DNA from: Phycisphaerae bacterium
GTDB lineage: Bacteria > Planctomycetota > Phycisphaerae > UBA1845
Reading direction: 5' to 3'
Assembly: GCA_029260135.1 (NCBI GenBank)
Contig: JAJDDV010000184.1
Location: 1 to 40,761, forward strand
Length of the DNA: 40,761 bases
Below are positions 1 to 7,910 of the stretch, piece after piece. How positions within the stretch are numbered: position 1 is the first letter of the stretch; each line of letters begins with the position of its first letter. The position numbers and the translations under genes are program-made. Under the pieces are notes generated by a model. The model searched no databases. It was not told the origin of the DNA and worked only from the letters and a program-made list of their open reading frames with translations.

Positions 1-180
1 ACATGGCGGCGCTTCGCTTGGCCATGCCACTCGTCGAACATGGCGGCGCTTCGCTTGGCCATGCCACCCGTCGAACATGGCGGCGCTTCGCTTGGCCATG
101 CCACTCGTCGAACATGGCGGCGCTTCGCTTGGCCATGCCACCCGTCGAACATGGCGGCGCTTCGCTTGGCCATGCCACCC
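1..180. repeat. 37-bp tandem repeat array, about 4.9 copies
   Basis: Copies start at 1, 38, 75, 112 and 149, each beginning acatggcggcgcttcgcttg and continuing to ccatgccac(t/c)cgtcga. The only obvious difference between copies is the t/c after ccac. Each unit holds an imperfect hairpin, CATGGC paired with GCCATG around a gcgcttcgct core. There are no unique spacers, so this is not a CRISPR. The array touches the window edge and may extend further. An open frame reading MAALRLAMP repeats runs through it, but this is a by-product of the repeat and I do not call it a gene. Confidence 0.95.
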
Positions 181-261
181 GATGCCGATCGTCTGACGGT
201 TTCGTCCCCCACCGTTGCTTCGCAAGGACGGGGCACCCGCTTGGTCCATCAGGATGCACAC

Positions 262-284
262 CACGCCCGGAATTATCGGGCGTG
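262..284. repeat. Hairpin, 8-bp stem
   Basis: CACGCCCG at 262-269 pairs with CGGGCGTG at 277-284 around a 7-nt AT-rich loop. There is no T-run directly after it and no gene ends just before it, so calling it a terminator would be a guess. Confidence 0.6.
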
Positions 285-582
285 ATTGGGTTCGTTTCGC
301 AATATAGTTTTTTCACCAAGGTGTCACCATGTGGCACTTGTGGCAGGACGGATTTGGTGAGCAGGCCCTGCTGAGGCCGTTGTGGGACAAACGGGGCTTG
401 CCCTGGCGCGTGGGGCGCGGTTTGCGGTGTGATGCGGGCATCGGCTGAAGGGCTCCTGTTGGCAGCAGCGTGGTGCGTGGGGGACGCACACTACACGCTT
501 CTATTCTAAGAACGCGGCGGGTGATCGGTTGGAGACGAACGCGTAGCGCGCGCGGGGGTCGGGCTGTTGACCAAGCTGGACA

Positions 583-616
583 ACATGGCGGCGCTTTGCT
601 TGGCCATGCCACCCGG
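583..616. repeat. Dispersed single copy of the 37-bp repeat
   Basis: The sequence acatggcggcgctttgcttg followed by gccatgccacccg matches the array unit at the window start with one change (cttt for cttc). CATGGC at 584-589 pairs with GCCATG at 603-608. It is preceded by tggaca, which also precedes the copy near 824. Confidence 0.85.
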
Positions 617-658
617 CGATCGATGGGGCGAAGACGGGTCTAAGGATCGGAGGGGTAA

Positions 659-790
659 CGGCAGGTCAACCGTCCGCCGCCTGGCGGACGAACGACCTGC
701 CGTACGCCGCTTTCAGCCTGCAGCTGGTGCATCACGATGCACCCTACATCGGCTGCCCTACGGGCACCCGACACTGCTCACAGAGCAGTG
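659..790. repeat. Row of three strong hairpins
   Basis: First, a two-tier hairpin: cggcaggtc (659-667) pairs with gacctgccg (694-702), and inside it CGTCCGCC (671-678) pairs with GGCGGACG (683-690). Second, GGTGCATC (726-733) pairs with GATGCACC (736-743). Third, CACTGCTC (772-779) pairs with GAGCAGTG (783-790). All stems are perfect. They lie beyond the 3' end of the minus-strand oxidoreductase gene. Confidence 0.85.
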
Positions 791-820
791 GCACATGGAC
801 GCAGGCGAGCACCGTGGCTG

Positions 821-850
821 GACAACATGGCGGCGATTCGCTTGGCCAAT
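821..850. repeat. Diverged copy of the 37-bp repeat
   Basis: The stretch ggacaacatggcggcgattc followed by gcttggccaa keeps the repeat core and the leading ggacaac seen at the copy near 583, but the right arm has decayed (ggccaat instead of ggccatg). Confidence 0.7.
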
Positions 851-910
851 CCAAACCGGCCGGAAGTCGTTACCGGGACGTGCCAAACCGTTGGAGCGTG
901 CAGGCGAGTG

Positions 911-925
911 GTCCGCACAGCGGAC
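911..925 (-). terminator. Possible terminator hairpin after the oxidoreductase gene
   Basis: GTCCGC (911-916) pairs with GCGGAC (920-925) around a 3-nt loop, 20 bp beyond the stop codon at 946-948. No clear T-run follows on the minus strand, so termination activity is uncertain. Confidence 0.4.
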
Positions 926-945
926 CCTACGATCTACCCTGCGCC

Positions 946-2064
946 TCAGATATTCTCGCCGTGGAAGAACGCGGCTCCCATCCGGTCGGCCATGGGCTGA
1001 TTGCTGAAGATCAGCGGGAGGAGGAACTGAATGTCGGTGTGGGGCGGGCGAAGGTACTCGGCCATGCGAATGCGCCACGCGGAGTCGAACGCCATCAGCT
1101 CGTCCTGCGAGTGGGTGCTCGTCAGCGCGGTCGCCGCGACCTCGGCTGCGATCTGCGCCGACCACATCGCCGGGTAGATCCCCTCGTGACTCGCGGCTGA
1201 GATGAACCCGCCGGCGTCGCCAATCACCAGCGCGTGTTTGCCGACGTGCGAGTCCATATCCAGCGCGATCGACGCCGGCGTGCGCATCACCTTGGCCGAC
1301 AGACCCGCCTTGGACACGTCGATGGGAAGAAGCTCGTGCTCGACGCACTGCTGGCACACGTGAACGAGCGTGGGAATGACCTTGCTCTTGTCGCCGCGCC
1401 ATTGGACACCGACGGAAACGCGTTCCGGCGAGACAAAGTAGGAACCGAAGCTGGCTTTGCCGTCCAGTCCCAGTACGACGCCGACGCGAGGCTCCTTCGG
1501 TGCGAGTTTCTTATCGAGCGGCGCTTCGACCTGCGCGCTCCATTGCGGCTTGGGCGTGCGACCTGGCGCGACGCCCACGCGCTCCGGCAACTCCGATCCG
1601 TAACCGGTCGCCACGATCAGCAAACGCGCGTTGATCACGCGATCCTCGGAGAGGCGAAACGCCACCGAAGATTCCAGCTGCTTGATGTTCTTGACTTCGA
1701 CGCCCTGCAGCAACGTCACCTCGTGTTTGGTGACGGCATCCGCCATACGATTGTCGAAGGTTGCTCGATCGATCAGATACCCGGCGGGCGACTCGAACAC
1801 GGGCTTGGCCGTCTGCGTGAAATCGGCCTTGATGAAACTGACGTCGGTAAAGCCCCGCCCCTTCAGCAGCGACGCGTCGACCCCGAGTTCGTCGAGGATG
1901 GGCACGGCGGCGGTGCTCAGCCATGTCGAATGGGTGGTCTGGCGCGGAAACGTACCGCGCTCGAGAAGCACGACACGTTTGCCCGTTTTCGCCAGGAGCA
2001 TCGAGACCGTCGCTCCGGCAGGTCCCGCACCAACCACGGCTACATCGAATCGGTCACTGTCCAT
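946..2064 (-). CDS. FAD-dependent oxidoreductase, geranylgeranyl-reductase-like
   Basis: The 372-residue product opens with the dinucleotide-binding fold VAVVGAGPAGATVSMLLAK and a basic residue run after ERG, as in FAD-binding reductases of the geranylgeranyl reductase/halogenase superfamily. Near residue 300 it has GDAGGFISAASHEGI, the second FAD-contact motif of that group (GDAxG...EGI). By family it should reduce or oxidise a lipid-like or aromatic substrate, but the substrate cannot be read from sequence. I chose the ATG at 2064 because the FAD motif follows at once; the frame runs upstream to about 2307 with an arginine-rich, non-conserved stretch. No clear ribosome-binding site is seen. 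It lies downstream of the export gene on the same strand with a 319-bp gap, so it is probably a separate unit. Confidence 0.85.
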   Translation of the reverse strand: MDSDRFDVAVVGAGPAGATVSMLLAKTGKRVVLLERGTFPRQTTHSTWLSTAAVPILDELGVDASLLKGRGFTDVSFIKADFTQTAKPVFESPAGYLIDRATFDNRMADAVTKHEVTLLQGVEVKNIKQLESSVAFRLSEDRVINARLLIVATGYGSELPERVGVAPGRTPKPQWSAQVEAPLDKKLAPKEPRVGVVLGLDGKASFGSYFVSPERVSVGVQWRGDKSKVIPTLVHVCQQCVEHELLPIDVSKAGLSAKVMRTPASIALDMDSHVGKHALVIGDAGGFISAASHEGIYPAMWSAQIAAEVAATALTSTHSQDELMAFDSAWRIRMAEYLRPPHTDIQFLLPLIFSNQPMADRMGAAFFHGENI

Positions 2065-2383
2065 GAGAAGGGTACGTTCGCAGATTGGCACCCGTTGAAG
2101 GCGTTCTCGACGCCGCCCGCCGAATCCAGATGCTCCGCCCCGCCACGATCGGTTAAGCTCCGTTTCATCGAAGAGCGCCTCGTTCAGCGGGCACGCCCGA
2201 TCCGCAGCCGAGAACCTCGCCCATACGTCCAAGCGTAAGCGAAGGGGATGGTAGCTCGGCGCGGGAGACGCCGCAAGGTTCCGGCCAAAGACCCGCATCT
2301 GCTGCACGCGATCCAGGTGCGCGGAATGGTACAGACTGAATCAACGGCTCTTTCAGCCGCGTCGCTACGCTCACCGAACCACG
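2065..2383. other. Intergenic, no feature recognised
   Basis: This 319-bp gap separates two minus-strand genes. I see no strong hairpin, repeat or clear promoter. Part of it could be an N-terminal extension of the oxidoreductase (open to about 2307), but that extension lacks conserved sequence. Confidence 0.5.
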
Positions 2384-3538
2384 CTACGGACCTGCCAGCG
2401 AGGTAGGCTGCGAGAGGAAGCCCAGCGGATCAAACGTATCCTGGAGCGTACCGCCCGTGTTGCCCTGGCCCGCGAACGAATCGGCGCCGAACATGTTATA
2501 CGTGATCGTGAATCCACCGCGCAGGAAGATGTTTCGATTCAGGAAGTCGATGATTCGTGTTCCGGCCGTTTCGGGCACCCAGAGAATGTCACCCGCCGCC
2601 AGCGTGATGTTGCCGTCCGCGCCGTTCCAGATCCCGGCCAGGTCGAGCTTGACGTGGGCGTCCCGTCCGTCGGGCATCTTTCGAATCAACGTGCCTTCAG
2701 ACGGATAAACATCCGCGTCCAACCCCTGAGCCGCCGCCAGCGCCTGGAGAATCGTCACGCTCGTCCCGGGCGGATAGGCCTGCTGACCCGGCCGCTCCAC
2801 CAACCCGCCGACGTAGATCGTGTTGGGCTCAGCGGCCATCACCGTCACCAGGTCGCCACGTTCCAGCGGCGGCAGTGTGAGCGCCGATTGGAGTTCCATC
2901 GGATCGCGGAGGTTCAGCGTGACTTCCTCGGTCGGACGCCGCAATCGCCGCAGGGTGACGAAGCCCGACGCCTGCTCCGACGCGCCTCCCGCGCCGACAA
3001 TGGCGAACAGCATGTTACGCTCGGTGCGGCGAAGCTGGACCATCCCCGGAAGGCTCACGGCACCGACGACCATCACATCGGTCGTCTCCCACGTGAGAAG
3101 CTCCACGTGACAGGCGGCGCTGGTGTAAACGCCGGGAACATAGGCAGCCAGAATCGTGTCTTCCACGTCCGAAAGGTCGCGGTCGGCGACGGCCACCTTC
3201 CCCGTGACTGGAAGATCGATCCGTCCGTCATGATCGAGACGGGCAGCGACCGGCGGAAAGAGTGGCGCACCGTCGGCACCGGTCATCGCGATCGACAGCA
3301 CATCACCGGGACCCACCTTGTAGGGCCCGATGTAGCGGTCGATGTCGGCGGCGACCTTGGGCTGGGCCAGCCGGGCCTGCTCGGCCCGCGCCGCCTGATG
3401 CGCGAGGAAGTCGGCCAGACCCATGCGGTGATCGCTGCAACCGATGATGCCGCTGCTCGAGAGGATCAGAAGAGCCGCGGCGATCGTCCCCAGCCCGAGC
3501 GAATACGGCGCCAGTTCGCAAGACTCGTCGTTATTCAT
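2384..3538 (-). CDS. Polysaccharide export lipoprotein, Wza-like with SLBB domains
   Basis: The 384-residue product starts with a signal peptide ending in a lipobox (SSGIIGC, Cys about residue 34), so it should be an outer-membrane lipoprotein. A poly_export domain follows (YKVGPGDVLSIAMTG to about residue 135). Two SLBB-type segments follow: VMVVGAVSLPGMVQL, then IYVGGLVERPGQQAYPPGTS. The end (GDILWVPETAGTRIIDF) is typical of the family. Known members form the periplasmic and outer-membrane channel for capsule or exopolysaccharide. ATG 3538 has GGAAGGA at 3548-3554 with 9-nt spacing; a TTG two codons upstream fits that site less well. The NusG-like gene lies 175 bp upstream on the same strand, an arrangement common in polysaccharide loci. 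No Wzc, polymerase or glycosyltransferase gene is present here. Confidence 0.9.
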   Translation of the reverse strand: MNNDESCELAPYSLGLGTIAAALLILSSSGIIGCSDHRMGLADFLAHQAARAEQARLAQPKVAADIDRYIGPYKVGPGDVLSIAMTGADGAPLFPPVAARLDHDGRIDLPVTGKVAVADRDLSDVEDTILAAYVPGVYTSAACHVELLTWETTDVMVVGAVSLPGMVQLRRTERNMLFAIVGAGGASEQASGFVTLRRLRRPTEEVTLNLRDPMELQSALTLPPLERGDLVTVMAAEPNTIYVGGLVERPGQQAYPPGTSVTILQALAAAQGLDADVYPSEGTLIRKMPDGRDAHVKLDLAGIWNGADGNITLAAGDILWVPETAGTRIIDFLNRNIFLRGGFTITYNMFGADSFAGQGNTGGTLQDTFDPLGFLSQPTSLAGP

Positions 3539-3713
3539 GCGCAATCGTCCTTCCGTGGCCGTCCCCTCCCAAGCCGATGACCTCGCGTTCCCAACAGGAA
3601 CAGTTCAATTTCGACCAATACGAATGGAAGCGTCCAATGATTCTCCCCGGACTCGTCGCCCAATGAACTCCCGGAACGCTCGTCTCAGCGTCAGAACGCC
3701 GATCGTCGGTTCG

Positions 3714-4313
3714 TCAATCGATGATCTCGAGCAGATCGGGATCGATCTCGAGTTCGGCCGACTGACCGAGAAACTCGACACCCACATAGACCCGCCATGG
3801 ACCCCGACGCCGAAGGACAACCCCCTCGAGACCAACCAGCGTGCCCCTCATGACGCGACATCGACACCCTTCCTTCAACCGCGGATATAGATCGACGGGC
3901 TCGTCACTCTCAACCACCTGGTGAATCTGGGCAAGATCGGTACGAAGGCGGTCTTGATCCACAACCTCGAGTATGCGAGCCACTCGATTCGTCTGTAGTG
4001 CTGCCAGCCTCTCTTCATCGCCGCCCAGCAGGAAAACGTAACCGGGAAACAGCGGAATTTGCACCGAACGCCGCCAACCGCGAGAGGTTCTGCGGCTTAA
4101 GACGAGCGGAAGATAGTGGCGAATGTCCCTTCGTTGCAGATCGGCCGCAACCGCCTTCTCGTTGCGAGCGCGCGTGTGCAGCACCCACCACAATCCCGGA
4201 GCCGATACGATCGGATCGAAGAGCGAGCATCCGGCTGCAGTCTCGGAGCCCTGTTTCGCGTACGCCTTCAACGTTCCAGCTTTGGCGATCACGACGTACA
4301 CCCCCACGCCCAA
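3714..4313 (-). CDS. NusG-family transcription elongation/antitermination factor (RfaH/LoaP/UpxY-type paralogue)
   Basis: The NGN domain starts at about residue 41 with LWWVLHTRARNEKAVAADLQ and continues to IPLFPGYVFLLGG. A C-terminal KOW segment includes GTLVGLEGVVLRRRG and ends LEIDPDLLEIID. Housekeeping nusG normally sits with secE and rplK, whereas this copy precedes a polysaccharide export gene. By known precedent (RfaH, LoaP, UpxY) I infer an operon-specific elongation factor for surface polysaccharide. The start is uncertain: there is no ATG in frame before the domain, an in-frame stop lies at 4320-4322, and candidates are TTG 4313, GTG 4307, GTG 4301 and GTG 4292. The 30-40 residues before the NGN domain are not family-like. 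Confidence 0.85.
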   Translation of the reverse strand: MGVGVYVVIAKAGTLKAYAKQGSETAAGCSLFDPIVSAPGLWWVLHTRARNEKAVAADLQRRDIRHYLPLVLSRRTSRGWRRSVQIPLFPGYVFLLGGDEERLAALQTNRVARILEVVDQDRLRTDLAQIHQVVESDEPVDLYPRLKEGCRCRVMRGTLVGLEGVVLRRRGPWRVYVGVEFLGQSAELEIDPDLLEIID

Positions 4314-4734
4314 CGGGCTTCACGCGGCGTTGAGCGGTCTTCCGACATGCTGATAAGCCACCGCCGCGGCGGCTGGGCCAGCCCAACCGCGCCAACAAAT
4401 GATGACACTCCTAAAGCCACTGTGTGATTCTGCGACCTGCCCACACGTGGATCAAGAGCCCCTCGACCCGAAAAACTCACAAGTCGCCGATAATGTTTTC
4501 GGCACACCCAGCGTAAACCTCCTGCGATTCACCGACCCAACTCCGGACACACGCGCGACCGAGGTGGATCGGAGCGGGCGGACACCGTCCGAATCAGCCG
4601 AACACAAGAGGCGGCAGCCCGCCTTCTCTTATCCTGTTTTACTGAACTATTGAAACCCTCACTCGTAGAATCTTCCGCTTCGAGACCGGGCGCACGTTAT
4701 AAACGGGGCGACGGATTCTCATGGCCGGGAGACG
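4314..4734. other. Divergent intergenic region
   Basis: This 421-bp gap lies between the minus-strand NusG-like gene and a plus-strand membrane-protein gene. It holds a perfect 12-bp palindrome CCGCCGCGGCGG (4361-4372) and a nearby GGCTG/CAGCC hairpin (4371-4383), both in the leader of the NusG-like gene. A TATAAA at 4698-4703 may be the -10 for the plus-strand gene. Otherwise nothing is recognised. Confidence 0.5.
4698..4703 (+). promoter_or_regulatory. Possible -10 element for the membrane-protein gene
   Basis: TATAAA lies 31 bp before the ATG at 4735. The -35 region 16-17 bp upstream is poor, so this is a weak call. Confidence 0.3.
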
Positions 4735-5274
4735 ATGGCCGTGTCAGACTTGAGGGTGATGGGATCACTCAATGCCATTCCGGATCACCTTCGAGGACCC
4801 GATCGTGATGACCGTTGGACACCCGGTCGTGGCCTCGCCGTCGGTGCCGCGTGGACCGGGTCGGTTGCGCTGCTGCTGGGAATCCCCGGGTATCTCCTGG
4901 AGCGATTCCTCCCCTTGGTCTCGAGTCACGGACTCATCGGCATTGCCACCGGCTTTCTCGTCACCTGCATTCTCTTCGCCGTCATGCATCGATCTTCGGG
5001 TATGGTCGGAGGCACTTGCACCGCCATCGTCATCGGGTGGATGATCGTTGTGTCGATCGTGATCGACGTACTGATCGCGCTGCACATGCCTGTGGAGCTC
5101 ATGGGCACCGTCTCGTTTTTGACGATGACTCACCGCGTCGGATTACTTCTGGGGAACTGGCCGATCTGGGCCGGCATGGCCGGTGCGTCCGTACTTTGTC
5201 ATAACGGCAACGGTACGATTCACGATGTCCTGGACCTGATGATGGTCAATCCGCTCAGCGGTCGGCGGATGTAA
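4735..5274 (+). CDS. Hypothetical membrane protein with about four hydrophobic segments
   Basis: The 179-residue protein has a polar N-terminus (about 35 residues), then hydrophobic stretches at about 36-62 (AVGAAWTGSVALLLGIPGYL), 66-83 (GLIGIATGFLVTCILFAV), 90-115 (GTCTAIVIGWMIVVSIVIDV) and a weaker one near 120-153. I do not recognise the family. The start is supported by a purine-rich GGGAGACG directly before ATG 4735. It may be cotranscribed with the receiver gene at 5654, but 379 bp separate them, so this is uncertain. Confidence 0.65.
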   Translation: MAVSDLRVMGSLNAIPDHLRGPDRDDRWTPGRGLAVGAAWTGSVALLLGIPGYLLERFLPLVSSHGLIGIATGFLVTCILFAVMHRSSGMVGGTCTAIVIGWMIVVSIVIDVLIALHMPVELMGTVSFLTMTHRVGLLLGNWPIWAGMAGASVLCHNGNGTIHDVLDLMMVNPLSGRRM

Positions 5275-5653
5275 TCCCGTGGCCTGAAACGTTATCGGCG
5301 GGCGGACCTGCACGTTTGGCCGAAATCGCTTTCTGGCCCGCGACGCATACATATACTAGACTTTCTTCCGTCACGAGGTGATGGAATCCGGGACGCACCT
5401 GTCGCTCTCCGGGTCCGAGGGGAAGAAGGCAAAAACCGAACAAGGACCAGCGTGTCGAGGCCGCGCGGACGGGCGCGATCTCTGCGATGGCGTCCGGACG
5501 CGAGCGCGCTCCAGCAGGCTTGCGCCGTCCAGGGAACCATTCACGCGCCTGGTCCATAGCCCATCGAACCGCTTTCCTCTCCGAGACGTCACCGGGTCAT
5601 CTGCGAACATTCGCTTCGCGGAACCACACGACGGCTGTTGGAGGGGAAGCATC
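5275..5653. other. Intergenic region before the receiver gene
   Basis: This 379-bp gap holds a perfect palindrome GCGTCCGGACGC (5490-5501) and a TATACT (5352-5357) that could be a -10 element, without a good -35. The frame of the downstream gene is open back to 5378, but that extension is low-complexity and not receiver-like. Confidence 0.45.
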
Positions 5654-6133
5654 ATGAATACCGAACCATTGCGAATCCTGCTTGCGGACCCGGAGACAGG
5701 GACCCGTGAGACGATCCGTCGCACGCTTGAGTGTGCCGGATTCAATGTCCAAACGGTGACCACCGGCGCGGATGTACTCGTCATGTGCGAGGTCGAGCCA
5801 CCGGACGTCGTCATCATGGAGCTCCATCTTCCGGACATGGACGGTTTCGATGTCTGCGAGCGCGTTCGACACGAGGTTCACGATTCGGACGTCACGATTA
5901 TCGTCACGACCGAGCCCGACGACGATATGACCCGTGCCTACCTCGGTCCGATGGTCGACTTCGCCGGAGGTGACTACTTCCTCGCAAAGCCCTGTGATGG
6001 AAAGCTGATCGCCACACTCCTCGTCGACATGGTCCATCCAGCTCACCCGCAGTCGACCCCCAAGGCGGCGGCAAGCCCTACGCGGGCCGTATGGCCGACG
6101 ACACGATCCTATTCGATGTCCTCCTTCACTTAG
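5654..6133 (+). CDS. Stand-alone degenerate (pseudo-)receiver domain protein
   Basis: The 159-residue CheY-like protein is a single receiver domain with a short C-terminal tail (PTRAVWPTTRSYSMSSFT) and no output domain. The fold is clear: RILLADPETGTRE, VVIMELHLPDMDGFDVCERV, TIIVTTEPDD, then FLAKPCDGKL. The acidic pocket is altered. Only D12 is kept where DD is usual (ADPE), and the phospho-acceptor Asp is Glu (E56 in IMELHLP). The conserved Thr (85/86) and Lys (112) remain. Such a change is expected to prevent normal phosphorylation, and Glu can mimic the phosphorylated state in some receivers; this is inference. ATG 5654 has an excellent site, GGAGGGGAAGC. The gene overlaps the convergent membrane-protein gene by 8 bp. 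No histidine kinase lies nearby. Confidence 0.85.
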   Translation: MNTEPLRILLADPETGTRETIRRTLECAGFNVQTVTTGADVLVMCEVEPPDVVIMELHLPDMDGFDVCERVRHEVHDSDVTIIVTTEPDDDMTRAYLGPMVDFAGGDYFLAKPCDGKLIATLLVDMVHPAHPQSTPKAAASPTRAVWPTTRSYSMSSFT

Positions 6134-6782
6134 GCTCGCCCTGCCGGCGCTCAGTATCGCTGTCGGAGGACCGGGCGTCGTTGGGGTCAGGTTCTTCTTC
6201 CTCACGTTGACACTCACCGAGCCAGATGGCTTCGCCCGCCGCAGCCACAAGCGTCAGCGGAACCACCCATACCGCGAACGTTACCCAGACCGCCGCCGTT
6301 TCAAGCGATATCGTCTGTCGACCCAGGCTCAGGCCGATCGCGAGCATGATCGCCGGCGGTTCCAAGAGGTTCAGCCCGACACCGAGGTTGATTCGGCGGC
6401 GGACGGCCCGATTGGGCTGCACCGTCGGTACAACCGCGTCGCTTGGCATGTCAGAAAGCAGTCGCAGACCGATTCCGAGGCTGACGCCCAGCCCCGCCAC
6501 GGCGACGACGGCTGCGATACGCCAGTGGCCTATCGCCACCAGGGACAAGAGGATGACGGCGTTGTTGAGGAAGATCGTGGCTGCCCGAATCCACCATCTA
6601 CGACACCGTAGGAGCGGCTGCGCGATGTTGCGGACCCACCAAGCGATCAACCGCACGGGGGGAATCGAGTCCTCGGCGCCCATCGCCCACCCAAGACCCG
6701 TTCCGACGAGCGCGAGGCCCGACCCCAGCAAGGCATGGGTCCAGACGGATCCGATGACGTCGAGCGATTGTGAGAACAACAC
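6126..6782 (-). CDS. Membrane protein, possibly SpoIIM/DUF95-like
   Basis: The 218-residue protein has about four or five hydrophobic segments and a highly charged C-terminal tail (EEEEPDPNDARSSDSDTERR). FLNNAVILLSLVAIG and NLLEPPAIMLAIGLSLG resemble the paired NN...G and E-PAI-LA...G segments of the stage II sporulation protein M family; I hold this only as a possibility. The GTG start at 6782 has GGAGGG about 5 nt upstream. The 3' end overlaps the receiver gene tail-to-tail by 8 bp, so mutual antisense effects are possible. The upstream side is divergent from the acetyltransferase gene. Confidence 0.65.
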   Translation of the reverse strand: MLFSQSLDVIGSVWTHALLGSGLALVGTGLGWAMGAEDSIPPVRLIAWWVRNIAQPLLRCRRWWIRAATIFLNNAVILLSLVAIGHWRIAAVVAVAGLGVSLGIGLRLLSDMPSDAVVPTVQPNRAVRRRINLGVGLNLLEPPAIMLAIGLSLGRQTISLETAAVWVTFAVWVVPLTLVAAAGEAIWLGECQREEEEPDPNDARSSDSDTERRQGEPK

Positions 6783-6925
6783 CGCGCCCTCCCGGCCGGC
6801 GACCGTACCTCAGACCAAGCTTGGGCACGCTGGGTCGCGCTGACCAGCGACCACAATACAACAAGATCGGCCCTTCATCCTTGGATGAGATTCAGTATTC
6901 TGGAAGATGTCTGTCGAGCAGCGCT

Positions 6926-7876
6926 ATGCAACACGACGAGAATGAGTTCCAGATACGTCAGATCCCGGCGGGATCGCCCCAGCACCTGCCCGCGTTGCAC
7001 CTGGCGATGTCAGTTGAGCCGCCCCACGCGGCGGATCGACCGCAATCCTCGGTCGCCAATCTGCTGTCGGGCAGTCGCCGAGGTACCGTTTCCATCGATC
7101 TTCTGTTCGGTGCATTCGATGACCGCCAACTCATCAGCGCGTGTGTGGCTGTCGAGTCGCCCGGGGCGGCGGCCATGGTCTTTGCGCCCACCCAACTTGG
7201 CGATCGTCCGCGGTACCGCGCAACCGTTGGATTGCTCCGGGCGCTTCAGAACAGCGCCTGGCGGCGATCCCTGGCGTTGCTGGAGGTGCTACTGCCGTTG
7301 GGGGATCAGACCTCGGCGAACGTGCTGCGTGAGGCCGGATACACCCACCTCACCCGCTTGGTGTACCTTCGTCGCGAGAACGCGGAGACGGTCGTTTCGG
7401 CGGCGGACGTCGAGTTGTCGTGGGTCCAGTACCTTCCTGAACGTGAGACCCATTTCGCGGAAGTGCTCGAGGAGACCTACACGCAAAGTCAGGACTGTCC
7501 GGAGCTTACGTCACTTCGCTCGACGGCTGACGTGCTGGCCGGACATCGGGCGACGGAGCACTTCGATCCGACGCTGTGGTGGGTGGCGCAGCGGAGAGGC
7601 CGAAGCGCTGGAATCCTCCTGTTGAATCGGATCCCGGCGGCGGCGGCCTTGGAGGTGGAATACGTCGGCGTGGTTCCGCCCGCGCGGGGGACGGGTGTGT
7701 CGGATACGCTGATGGCGCGAGCGGTCGCGGCGGCCGAGGCCTCGAGTGTCACGTCACTGGCACTCGCTGTGGATTGTCGCAACACCCCGGCGCGACGTTG
7801 GTATGCCCGCTGGGGTTTTCTCGAGGTGGGCGCTCGTGAGGCGTGGATCGCAAGTCCAAAGGAGATAAGAACTTGA
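6926..7876 (+). CDS. GNAT-family N-acetyltransferase
   Basis: The 316-residue protein has a C-terminal GNAT domain. The acetyl-CoA-binding segment VVPPARGTGVSDTLMARAVA (about residues 240-260) carries the RGxGxS version of the R/Q-x-x-G-x-G/A loop, followed by TSLALAVDCRNTPARRWYARWGF, the usual strand 5 and final helix with the conserved Asn and Tyr. The N-terminal half is also GNAT-like in hydrophobic pattern (ANVLREAGYTHLTRLVYLRR), suggesting a tandem-domain protein. The substrate is unknown. ATG 6926 is chosen because the upstream extension (to 6770) is proline/arginine-rich and overlaps the divergent promoter region. No clear Shine-Dalgarno sequence is seen. Confidence 0.8.
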   Translation: MQHDENEFQIRQIPAGSPQHLPALHLAMSVEPPHAADRPQSSVANLLSGSRRGTVSIDLLFGAFDDRQLISACVAVESPGAAAMVFAPTQLGDRPRYRATVGLLRALQNSAWRRSLALLEVLLPLGDQTSANVLREAGYTHLTRLVYLRRENAETVVSAADVELSWVQYLPERETHFAEVLEETYTQSQDCPELTSLRSTADVLAGHRATEHFDPTLWWVAQRRGRSAGILLLNRIPAAAALEVEYVGVVPPARGTGVSDTLMARAVAAAEASSVTSLALAVDCRNTPARRWYARWGFLEVGAREAWIASPKEIRT

Positions 7877-7901
7877 CGCCGTACGTTGTGTACGGGTCGA
7901 G

Positions 7902-7910
7902 TTTTCCACA
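7902..7910 (+). promoter_or_regulatory. DnaA box TTTTCCACA
   Basis: An exact fit to the consensus TTWTNCACA, 299 bp before the GTG start of the first dnaA. The same 9-mer occurs again at 24737-24745. Confidence 0.55.

Larger units (their letters stand above)
181..945. other. Non-coding region with hairpins and stray repeat copies
   Basis: No convincing gene is seen in these 765 bases. Open frames on both strands have no recognisable domain and are crossed by palindromes. The region holds a hairpin at 262-284, two diverged copies of the 37-bp repeat, a row of hairpins at 659-790 and a hairpin at 911-925. A 39-codon frame starting at 329 is tryptophan-rich and has an AAGGTG upstream, but nothing else supports it. 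Confidence 0.7.

Noticed and set aside
1..180. CRISPR array
   Set aside because: The repeats are directly head to tail with no unique spacers, and no cas gene is present.
1..374. Open frame with repeated MAALRLAMP units
   Set aside because: It is created by the 37-bp repeat, whose unit is not a multiple of three, so successive copies fall in different frames; no start signal or domain.
329..448. 39-codon tryptophan-rich frame with AAGGTG upstream (leader peptide?)
   Set aside because: No downstream biosynthetic gene, no attenuator structure that fits, and no other support.
1234..2238. Long plus-strand frame of 334 codons opposite the oxidoreductase
   Set aside because: A shadow of a GC-rich gene on the other strand, which has clear FAD motifs.
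5321..5357. Sigma54-like ctggcccgcgacgc element before the receiver gene
   Set aside because: Spacing and the GC half-site do not fit the TGGCAC-N5-TTGC consensus well enough.
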